DNA of 23,316 bases from an uncultured Oscillospiraceae bacterium (GTDB lineage Bacteria; Bacillota; Clostridia; Oscillospirales; Oscillospiraceae). Positions within the stretch are counted from its first letter, which is position 1. Each line of letters starts with the position of its first letter. The position numbers were made by a program, and so were the translations under genes. The notes under the pieces are model-generated. The model was not told the origin of the DNA. It did no database searches and saw only the letters and a program-made list of their open reading frames with translations. Below, piece after piece: positions 1 to 5,619 of the stretch. The stretch covers positions 1-23,316 of the forward strand of contig CAKUAM010000026.1 in NCBI GenBank assembly GCA_934636305.1, read 5' to 3'.

Positions 1-15
1 AAGGAGAATTTGAAC

Positions 16-174
16 ATGAAATATGTCTGCGATATCTGCGGCTATGTCTATGACCCCGAGCTCGGCGATCCCGACAATGGTGTCGCCCCCGGCACGCCTT
101 GGGAAGAAGTCCCCGAAGACTGGGTCTGCCCGCTCTGCGGCGTCGGCAAAGACCAGTTCAGCGCGGAAGAATAA
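16..174 (+). CDS. Rubredoxin
   Basis: A 52-residue rubredoxin, a small cytosolic electron carrier that holds one iron atom in four cysteine thiolates. Both CxxCG knuckles are visible: C5-x2-C8-G-Y-V-Y near the N terminus and C38-P-L-C41-G-V near the C terminus. The aromatic and glycine framework ([16 protein letters not shown], then WVCPLC) matches the family, and the length is normal. The start is the ATG preceded by AAGGAG at positions 1-6 with about 9 nt spacing. In anaerobes such proteins feed electrons to rubrerythrin, superoxide reductase or flavodiiron proteins; no partner lies in the window. Its upstream neighbour is outside the window, and a strong terminator follows directly, so it ends its transcription unit. 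Confidence 0.97.
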   Translation: MKYVCDICGYVYDPELGDPDNGVAPGTPWEEVPEDWVCPLCGVGKDQFSAEE

Positions 175-178
175 GCAC

Positions 179-212
179 AAGCGGGGGAAGAAGCAATTCT
201 TCCCCCGCTTTT
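179..212 (+). terminator. Intrinsic terminator of the rubredoxin gene
   Basis: A perfect 14-bp stem (179-192 pairing with 197-210) with a GCAA tetraloop, rich in G-C at its centre and ending in TTTT. It lies 4 nt after the rubredoxin stop codon. Confidence 0.93.
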
Positions 213-227
213 CGTGATTCTGCCCAT

Positions 228-257
228 TTGCATGTCTGTCTGCATCTGTGGTAAACT
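228..257 (+). promoter_or_regulatory. Probable sigma-A promoter for the 73-residue protein gene
   Basis: TTGCAT (228-233), an 18-nt spacer, and TAAACT (252-257), sited between the rubredoxin terminator and the next SD site. The match is moderate. Confidence 0.45.
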
Positions 258-288
258 GAATACATCCAGCCCAGAAAGGAGCACTTCC

Positions 289-510
289 ATGAACGAATAT
301 GAAGTTCTGATTGAAACCATCAATCCCTGCGGCGGCGAAGCGCACGCCAGCAAAGAGTTCAAAGAAATCGAAGCCGAAAGTCCGGAAGCCTATGTCCTTG
401 CAAATGGCCGCTTCCCCATTCTGGACAGCGGAAAAAATGCATCCGGGGACACCGTCATTATGACCGGTGACGGCAAGGGCACCATGATCCGCTTCACATT
501 CACGGCCTAA
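289..510 (+). CDS. Small conserved-looking protein of unknown function (73 aa)
   Basis: I do not recognise the family. The 73-residue product starts at an ATG with AAGGAG at 276-281, a good SD spacing of 7 nt. It is acidic in its first half and contains no cysteine pair, signal peptide or membrane segment apart from a single Cys at residue 14. Alternating hydrophobic residues at both ends (YEVLIETI, and TVIMTGDGKGTMIRFTFT) suggest a small mixed alpha/beta cytosolic fold. It is flanked by the rubredoxin terminator and by a dispersed repeat plus terminator, so it is probably monocistronic. Good SD, own promoter and codon use like its neighbours support it being a real gene; function is unassigned. 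Confidence 0.75.
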   Translation: MNEYEVLIETINPCGGEAHASKEFKEIEAESPEAYVLANGRFPILDSGKNASGDTVIMTGDGKGTMIRFTFTA

Positions 511-528
511 CCGGACAAGCGCTGAATG

Positions 529-689
529 GAGACTGTCAAAAACTACGAAAAGGAGTTGGCAGACAGAGCAGCATGGGAAGCGTGAAGGGGGGAAAAGAGC
601 CCCCTTCACGTTCAATCAACCGGTTTTTTTGAACTTTTCAAGGTTTGAAAACTGTCTCAGCGGGGCGAAAAAACTTTTTTGACACGCTG
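529..689 (+). repeat. Dispersed structured repeat, copy 1
   Basis: A 161-bp non-coding element nearly matching 3420-3583 (roughly 85% identical by eye, same orientation). It opens with GAGACTGTCAAAAA and closes with AAACTGTCTCAGCGGGG...GACACGCTG. Inside is a perfect 11-bp stem (581-591 with 600-610). The outer GAGAC/GTCTC ends can also pair, as can CAGCG with CGCTG at the 3' end. Most differences between copies fall in loops, but one breaks a stem pair. It sits just after a plus-strand gene and just before a hairpin terminator. No open reading frame is shared by the copies. Confidence 0.85.
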
Positions 690-690
690 T

Positions 691-725
691 GCTCCCGGCC
701 TTTGAGGCCGGGAGCGTTTGTTTTT
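691..725 (+). terminator. Intrinsic terminator downstream of repeat copy 1
   Basis: A perfect 10-bp stem GCTCCCGGCC/GGCCGGGAGC (691-700 with 706-715) with a TTTGA loop, then GTTTGTTTTT. The U-tract serves the plus strand; the hairpin also lies right after the stop codon of the convergent thioesterase gene and may serve both. Confidence 0.85.
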
Positions 726-726
726 A

Positions 727-1464
727 TCAGGCAAAAACGATTCTTGCCAGCACAGCCGCTTTTCCGGCTTCATGCTTCACTGCCAGATGGCATTCTGTTT
801 CCGTTTTTCTGCAATAAATGCCCAGCGTTTCGCCCTCCAGACAGGGGCTTGCATAGTGGGCCTCCATCGTACGTACCGCCCCGCCTGCAATCTCCGCCGC
901 GGAAAAGCAGTTCAGCAGCAGCCGCAGATACTGGACGTTATTCATATGCCGCCCCATATCAATATCCATTGCGCGAACCACATGCTGGTAGCACAGCTCG
1001 TCCGACGTAAAATCATCCTGAATGCGCACCGGGTTCTCTGTTATCCCTTCTTTTTCCGGAAATGGGTAATCTGCCGGGAAGCCGGACTCTGCAAAGCGCA
1101 GAATTTTCCCCTCTGGGCCGAGAATTGCCCACTGTGTTCTGCCAAGCGCAATCAGTTTTTCTCCACACGTCAGGCTGTAGCCGCGGAAGCAGCGGATATT
1201 GCGTCCGTCACAGCGCTCCGTCCACGTCTGCGCCGTCAGCTCCTGCATCAGATATGCCCGCGAGAAAAAATCCACGCGGCTGTGTGTCGTCAGCCAGAAC
1301 TCTCCACGCTTTGCCATGGCCGCGCCGCCAACGCCAATTTTCTCCGCGTGCTCGGCCGCAATGCCCTGAAAGATTGTAAACGCAGCCAGCGGCGACATTG
1401 CCGCCTGCATGTCACAATTCTCCGGTGTCAGCACGAGCTGCTTCTGGTAGATGCCTGTATCCAT
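727..1464 (-). CDS. Acyl-ACP thioesterase
   Basis: A 245-residue double-hotdog acyl-[acyl-carrier-protein] thioesterase that hydrolyses acyl-ACP to free fatty acid in the cytosol. The second hotdog domain carries the family's catalytic helix signature DIDMGRHMNNVQYLR (about residues 167-181), with H173 and N175/N176 in the usual places. The first domain contains the conserved GEFWLTTHSRVDFF stretch (about 54-67). Length is right for the bacterial family. The ATG at 1464 is chosen because GGGAGG lies about 10 nt upstream; the open frame runs on to 2094 but that part is only antisense to metV. An extended -10 promoter lies immediately upstream. Chain-length preference cannot be read from sequence. 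It is monocistronic and divergent from metV-metF. Confidence 0.9.
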   Translation of the reverse strand: MDTGIYQKQLVLTPENCDMQAAMSPLAAFTIFQGIAAEHAEKIGVGGAAMAKRGEFWLTTHSRVDFFSRAYLMQELTAQTWTERCDGRNIRCFRGYSLTCGEKLIALGRTQWAILGPEGKILRFAESGFPADYPFPEKEGITENPVRIQDDFTSDELCYQHVVRAMDIDMGRHMNNVQYLRLLLNCFSAAEIAGGAVRTMEAHYASPCLEGETLGIYCRKTETECHLAVKHEAGKAAVLARIVFA

Positions 1465-1492
1465 ATCCAGACGCCTCCCGTTTTTTTGCCTC

Positions 1493-1501
1493 AGTATAGC
1501 A
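1493..1501 (-). promoter_or_regulatory. Extended -10 promoter of the thioesterase gene
   Basis: On the minus strand TGCTATACT, an extended -10 element, lies about 29 nt upstream of the ATG. No convincing -35 box is present at 17 nt, which is common for extended -10 promoters. Confidence 0.5.
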
Positions 1502-1581
1502 CATACCAGGAATTTGCGCCAGTATTTCTGCAACCGGACAACAATCCCTTGAAATTTTTCGTTGTTTGCGTTGGAATTATG

Positions 1582-1610
1582 TTGATTTCTGCGCAGCAAT
1601 GCAGTATGAT
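1582..1610 (+). promoter_or_regulatory. Sigma-A promoter of metV-metF
   Basis: TTGATT (1582-1587), 17-nt spacer, TATGAT (1605-1610). Transcription would begin near 1617, leaving a leader of roughly 88 nt. A short GC hairpin (GCGGGC-CTC-GCCCGC, 1665-1679) precedes the SD; there is no U-tract after it and I recognise no riboswitch class in the leader. Confidence 0.7.
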
Positions 1611-1704
1611 AAACACGATTGAAGCATATGACCGCATCATTTTGATATGGCTGCGGCCGGCTGCGCGGGCCTCGCCCGCATTTCATACACAAGGAGACGT
1701 TCGT

Positions 1705-2355
1705 ATGATTATTACGCAAAAAAAGCCCATCGAGGAGCTTATGTCGATGGTCGGCGACGCCAAGACCGTCGCAATCGTCGGCTGCAACAGCTGTGCGACC
1801 GCATGTCATACCGGCGGTGAGCCGGAGGTTGCCGCACTGGCAAAGGCGCTGACGGATGCCGGCAAAACCGTCGTCGGCACCACCATTGCAGACTACTGCT
1901 GCATGAATCTCGGCGTTAAAGCCAAGATGAAGCCCATTGTCGCTGCCAAGCCCGACTGCGTGATCTGCATGTCCTGCGGCGACGGCGTACAGTGCGTGGC
2001 CAAGAATGCCCCCGGCATCCCCACCTACCCGTCCAACAACACCATGTATCTCGGCGAGGCTGTGCGCTTCGGCGTCTGGGAAGAAGCATGTCACTTCTGC
2101 GGCGACTGTGTGCTCGGCCAGACCGGCGGCATCTGTCCCGTTACCCAGTGCGCCAAGAGCCTGGTCAACGGTCCCTGCGGCGGCCAGAAAAACGGCAAAT
2201 GCGAGGTCAATCCTGAAAATGACTGCGCATGGATCAAGATCTACAATCGCCTCAGCGAAATTGGTCAGCTGGATAAGCTCTCCAAGACCCGCGAGGACAA
2301 GGGATATGCAAAGTTCAGCTATCCGAGAACGATCAGCTTAAAGGGGAAGAAATAA
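1705..2355 (+). CDS. metV: MetV: zinc/cysteine-rich partner of methylenetetrahydrofolate reductase
   Basis: A 216-residue protein of the methylene-tetrahydrofolate reductase C-terminal (MetV) family, which in acetogens and other anaerobes forms a complex with a MetF lacking its own extra domains. The N-terminal half is an alpha/beta domain starting KTVAIVGCNSCATACHTGG. The C-terminal half is a dense cysteine cluster: C129, C132, C135, C144, C149, C158, C166 and C174, including CHFCGDC and GPCGG, consistent with zinc or Fe-S binding. The ATG at 1705 has AAGGAG at 1691-1696. The longer frame starting at 718 is an artefact overlapping the thioesterase gene antisense. metF follows after 1 nt, so translation is tightly coupled. 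Confidence 0.9.
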   Translation: MIITQKKPIEELMSMVGDAKTVAIVGCNSCATACHTGGEPEVAALAKALTDAGKTVVGTTIADYCCMNLGVKAKMKPIVAAKPDCVICMSCGDGVQCVAKNAPGIPTYPSNNTMYLGEAVRFGVWEEACHFCGDCVLGQTGGICPVTQCAKSLVNGPCGGQKNGKCEVNPENDCAWIKIYNRLSEIGQLDKLSKTREDKGYAKFSYPRTISLKGKK

Positions 2356-2356
2356 T

Positions 2357-3280
2357 ATGAGTATGTTGAAAGAGGCTTTTGAAGCCGGTAAATTTGGCGT
2401 CACCGCAGAAATGGCGCCCCCCAAGGGATATGATTTTTCTGAGCAGCTGGAATCTGCCAAGCTTCTGAACGGCAAGGTTCACGGCGTCAACGTGACGGAC
2501 ATGCAGTCCGCCAGCCTCAAGGCCTCCAGCCTTGGTCTCTGCATTGCGCTGAAAAACGCTGGCATCGAGCCCATTCTCCAGATGACTGGCCGTGACCGCA
2601 ACCGCATGGCTATCATGGGCGATATTCTGTCTGCGGCAAGCTTTGGCATCGACACAATGCTGGCTCTTACGGGCGACCATCCTGTCGTTGGCGACTGCCC
2701 GGAATCCAAGCCTGTCTATGACCTGGACTCTGTTGGTATCCTGAAAATGCTCTCCAAAATGGAGGAAACAAACTGCGACTGCGGCGGCAACGAGATTGTC
2801 GGCGGCGCACCGAAGTTCTACAAGGGAGCTTCCGTCACCCCGGTCTATGACCCCATTGAGCTGCAGATCAACAAGCTGCGCCAGAAGGTTGAGGCCGGCG
2901 CCATGTACATCCAGACGCAGGGTATTTTTGATCTGGATACCTTCAAGCGGTTCCTGGACAAGGTAGACGCTGCCGGTATCAAGACACATATCATGGCCGG
3001 CATTATCCCGCTGAAGGCTGCCGGCATGGCCAGATACATGAATGAAAACGTTCCCGGCATCGCTGTGCCGCAGGATATGATTGATAAGCTTGCCGCTGCT
3101 GCTGCAGAGGGCAAGGAAAAGGGCGTGAAGGGCCTGCCCATGCAGCTTGGCATTGAAATGGCCGCAGAGATGATTGCCAAGGTCAAGGATGAGCACCTGT
3201 GCGACGGCGTTCATATCATGGCCATCGGCGCAGAGAAGAACGTCCCGACCATCCTTGACAAGGCCGGCATCACCATCTAA
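2357..3280 (+). CDS. metF: 5,10-methylenetetrahydrofolate reductase
   Basis: A 307-residue MetF, a flavin-dependent (beta/alpha)8 barrel that reduces methylene-THF to methyl-THF for methionine synthesis or, in organisms that have it, the Wood-Ljungdahl methyl branch. The conserved early strand FGVTAEMAPPKG carries the catalytic glutamate (E18). The LALTGDHPVVGDCP segment, the IQTQGIFDLDTFKRFLDKV segment and AGIIPLKAAGMARYMNENVPGI are all family hallmarks. SD GGGGAAG sits inside the end of metV. Pairing with MetV suggests the ferredoxin- or NADH-linked anaerobe type rather than the E. coli type; the actual electron donor cannot be decided here. The operon ends at the terminator at 3354. Confidence 0.95.
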   Translation: MSMLKEAFEAGKFGVTAEMAPPKGYDFSEQLESAKLLNGKVHGVNVTDMQSASLKASSLGLCIALKNAGIEPILQMTGRDRNRMAIMGDILSAASFGIDTMLALTGDHPVVGDCPESKPVYDLDSVGILKMLSKMEETNCDCGGNEIVGGAPKFYKGASVTPVYDPIELQINKLRQKVEAGAMYIQTQGIFDLDTFKRFLDKVDAAGIKTHIMAGIIPLKAAGMARYMNENVPGIAVPQDMIDKLAAAAAEGKEKGVKGLPMQLGIEMAAEMIAKVKDEHLCDGVHIMAIGAEKNVPTILDKAGITI

Positions 3281-3353
3281 CATTTTCAGCTATATTTCGG
3301 CCTCCAAAAATGGATTGCCTGAGTTTCGATACAAAACTGCATAATATAGCAAC

Positions 3354-3387
3354 AAACGGCAGCCCTATGTCTGGGGGCTGCCGTTTT
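3354..3387 (+). terminator. Intrinsic terminator of metV-metF
   Basis: A perfect 12-bp stem AAACGGCAGCCC/GGGCTGCCGTTT (3354-3365 with 3375-3386) ending in TTTT. The stretch 3281-3622 contains no gene: it holds this terminator, repeat copy 2 and the palindromic terminator at 3584. Confidence 0.88.
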
Positions 3388-3419
3388 GCTGGCCTGCAGG
3401 TTCTGTTGTATAGATAAAC

Positions 3420-3583
3420 GAGACTGTCAAAAAAACCACGAAAAGGAGTCGGAATACAGAGCAGCAGGGGGAAGAGTGCAGGGGGCAAAGGTCCCCCTTC
3501 ACGTTCACTCAACCAGTTTTTCGAACTTTTTCAAAGTTTGAAAAACTGTCTCAGCGGGGAGAAAAGACTTCTTCGACACGCTG
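3420..3583 (+). repeat. Dispersed structured repeat, copy 2
   Basis: A 164-bp second copy of the element at 529-689, in the same orientation and in the same setting: after a plus-strand gene and before a hairpin. The internal G-run/C-run stem (3476-3485 with 3493-3502) keeps 9 of 10 pairs. A second palindrome TTTTTCAAA-G-TTTGAAAAA lies at about 3528-3546 and precedes the shared CTGTCTCAGCGGGG end block. Unlike copy 1, it lies beyond an already complete terminator for metF. Confidence 0.85.
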
Positions 3584-3620
3584 AAATGCCGCACATGGCA
3601 GCTGCCATGTGCGGCATTTT
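3584..3620. terminator. Palindromic, probably bidirectional terminator
   Basis: A perfect palindrome of 36 nt (3584-3619), AAATGCCGCACATGGCAG and its complement, with T-rich ends on both strands. It begins right after the repeat and ends 3 nt before the stop codon of the convergent VanW-family gene. Confidence 0.75.
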
Positions 3621-3622
3621 CA

Positions 3623-5464
3623 TCAGTTCCAGGTATCGAACGGGTTCAGCGGGGCACTCGGCTCTGTTGGTTCCGTCGGATCGGTCGGGTCTGTGGGATC
3701 CGTGGGATCTGTCGGGTCCGGTTCCGGATCCGGATCCGGCGTCGGCTCTACATACGGCGTGCACTTATAGCTTGCGTTGCGCGATTTATAGACATCTGTA
3801 TGCAGCGTCTCCGTGCGGATGACATTTCCGCTGGCATCCACAAAGTCGCGGTATGCCTTTACGGTGTAGCCAATGTAGGAATACTGCACCATGGATCCCT
3901 TGACGTACTTGTTGCCGTCCTTATCCACAACCAGATTCACCGTGTTGCCGTTTTCGTCAACACCTGTACCGGCATCGGTAATCTCTGTCTTGGTACCGTC
4001 AATTTCCATCTTCGGCTGCTTCGTGGCAATGGTGTCATGGCGCAGAACCACATGGTCATAGTCCTGATCCTCGGGCTTCGTGCCAACGAGCTTGATATGG
4101 ACATAGCCGCCGGAGACGGACGCGTCCACCCGAATCGGATGATCGGTGCTGTTGATAAATTTGTAGTCGAGGCTGCCCCAATAGATCGTTGCGTCCATGC
4201 CCGCCTGCACATATGTCACGATATACATATGCGGTGCACGCTCTGTCACCTTGAGGTTTGCAAGCAGCGTCGCCGTGTAGATTGTTGAGGCCACCTGGCA
4301 GATGCCGCCGCCGGCCTCTGCCTCGCTCTTGCCGCCGTTGGTATAGACCGTTGCAGGCTGATAGCCCTTCTCTGCGGTGCGCTCTCCGACAATCTTATTG
4401 AAGGAAAATTCATCGCCGGGGTTTAGGATCGTGCCGTCAATTTCCTTGCAGGCGAGCTCCAGGTTCTTCGTGCGCCCGGCCTGCGCAGTATGCGGGCTGT
4501 CGCAGCTGCCAAGCACATCAGAGAAATATTCCTTTTCCAGCGACTCCAACGTCACCTCCGGCTTCATTTCCTCCGCCTGGATGGTGATGGTTGTGCCGGG
4601 CTCTGCCATGGCAATCTGCTGGGTGTAATACGAGACGTCGAAGCCGAAGCCCGCCTGCTCCGGGACAAGCTCCTTCTTTTCCTCGTCATAATACGCATCG
4701 TGCATTTCCGTTGCAAACTGATCGTAATACTTCTGCAGATCGACCGTGGCGCACGGAACGGTATCATAGTCAAACTTCAGATCGGAAAAATCGCTTGCCT
4801 CGAAACGCGCAACAACCGCGTCATAAAGCTTCTGCGTGTCAAGACTGATCTCCGGCGAGCCGGTCACGACCGTAACCGTCTTGGTATCCTCATCCACTGT
4901 GACAATGGGTTCGATCTTTTCTGAGGCACAGGCCCTTGCCGTCTGCTCAATGAGATCGCGGATATACTCTGTGTCCAGATTTGTCCCGGATTCCAACGAG
5001 ATGGTCTGTCTTGTGTTCTTTGCCTTCTGATACGTAATAATCGCCTTGATCGGGCCGCCGTCGCGGCCATACGCCATTGCCGCATCAACCGCTTCATCCG
5101 GATTCAGCGCCACATTCGTGACCTCCGGCGTAAATTCGATTGTGCGGTCCGGCAATACAACGCTCAGCGTATCGCTGGCCGTATGCTGCTCCACTGCGGT
5201 GGTCACCGCATTGATGGCTGCATCACGCTTGAGTCCGCCGACGTCAACGCCGGCCACATAGACATTGGGGAAGATTTCGTCTCCGCCCTTGAGAATAAAT
5301 CCATAGGTGCAGACGCCCAGCACCACCAGCAGCGCCACGCATCCGGCAATCACAGCAATTTTCTTACCGGAGGCCGGCGCCTTCTTTTTCTTTGCACCGG
5401 CAGCCTTTTCCGCTGCAGTTCTGTGCGACGGGCGGTCAGCCTCAAATCTGCCTTTCTTTCTGAT
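3623..5464 (-). CDS. Membrane-anchored VanW/YoaR-like peptidoglycan-associated protein
   Basis: Read from an apparent ATC start the product has 613 residues. A basic, lysine-rich cytosolic segment (1-35) is followed by one membrane helix (about 36-58, IAVIAGCVALLVVLGVCTYG), then two YoaR-type peptidoglycan-binding-like domains (about 65-310). Next comes the VanW domain (about 325-450, with FNKIVGERTAEKGYQPA and AGGGICQVASTIYTATLLA), a beta-rich G5-like region, and an acidic Pro/Asp/Thr tail of repeated DPT/EPT units. VanW is found in some vancomycin-resistance clusters but its biochemical role is unknown; no van genes are near, so this is not a resistance call. The only usual start codon (GTG, 5353) lies inside the membrane helix without an SD. 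AGGAGG at 5472-5477 is spaced 7 nt from ATC at 5464, with an in-frame TGA just upstream. Confidence 0.85.
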   Translation of the reverse strand: MRKKGRFEADRPSHRTAAEKAAGAKKKKAPASGKKIAVIAGCVALLVVLGVCTYGFILKGGDEIFPNVYVAGVDVGGLKRDAAINAVTTAVEQHTASDTLSVVLPDRTIEFTPEVTNVALNPDEAVDAAMAYGRDGGPIKAIITYQKAKNTRQTISLESGTNLDTEYIRDLIEQTARACASEKIEPIVTVDEDTKTVTVVTGSPEISLDTQKLYDAVVARFEASDFSDLKFDYDTVPCATVDLQKYYDQFATEMHDAYYDEEKKELVPEQAGFGFDVSYYTQQIAMAEPGTTITIQAEEMKPEVTLESLEKEYFSDVLGSCDSPHTAQAGRTKNLELACKEIDGTILNPGDEFSFNKIVGERTAEKGYQPATVYTNGGKSEAEAGGGICQVASTIYTATLLANLKVTERAPHMYIVTYVQAGMDATIYWGSLDYKFINSTDHPIRVDASVSGGYVHIKLVGTKPEDQDYDHVVLRHDTIATKQPKMEIDGTKTEITDAGTGVDENGNTVNLVVDKDGNKYVKGSMVQYSYIGYTVKAYRDFVDASGNVIRTETLHTDVYKSRNASYKCTPYVEPTPDPDPEPDPTDPTDPTDPTDPTEPTEPSAPLNPFDTWN

Positions 5465-5471
5465 AAGAATC

Positions 5472-5477
5472 CCTCCT
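5472..5477 (-). promoter_or_regulatory. SD site that points to an ATC start for the VanW-family gene
   Basis: On the minus strand a full AGGAGG is followed by 7 nt and then ATC AGA AAG AAA. No ATG, GTG or TTG occurs in frame until the GTG inside the membrane segment. A hairpin (5485-5491 with 5496-5502) precedes the SD in the leader. Confidence 0.7.
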
Positions 5478-5523
5478 ATTCAGAGCCCTGCGGCAGCAGG
5501 GCGACATAATCTTTTGTGCTTGT

Positions 5524-5552
5524 ATTATACATAAAGCGAGCGTTTTTTGCAA
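5524..5552 (-). promoter_or_regulatory. Strong sigma-A promoter of the VanW-family gene
   Basis: Minus strand: TTGCAA (5552-5547), 17-nt spacer, TATAAT (5529-5524). The start of transcription would be near 5517, about 50 nt before the SD and ATC. The 12-nt palindrome TCAGAATTCTGA (5578-5589) lies just upstream and could be an operator, without further evidence. Confidence 0.82.
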
Positions 5553-5619
5553 CGGTCATTCCAGATAGGAACGTGTCTCAGAATTCTGAATTTTCTATTA
5601 ATATTTGAACCATTCCACA

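Noticed and set aside
718..1704. Long upstream extension of the metV reading frame
   Set aside because: It overlaps the well-supported thioesterase gene antisense and lies upstream of the metV promoter and SD.
1465..2094. Upstream extension of the thioesterase frame on the minus strand
   Set aside because: It is antisense to metV, and the SD and extended -10 promoter mark the start at 1464.
3660..3740. Short tandem repeats as a CRISPR-like array
   Set aside because: The repeats are codons of the Pro/Asp/Thr tail of the VanW-family protein, with no spacers.
3623..5464. A vancomycin-resistance determinant on account of the VanW domain
   Set aside because: No vanH, vanA/B, vanX or vanR/S homologue is present; VanW-domain proteins are common in Clostridia.
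5578..5589. Palindrome TCAGAATTCTGA as the mfd terminator
   Set aside because: Six base pairs per arm, no loop and no U-tract; at most an operator-like site upstream of the VanW-family promoter.
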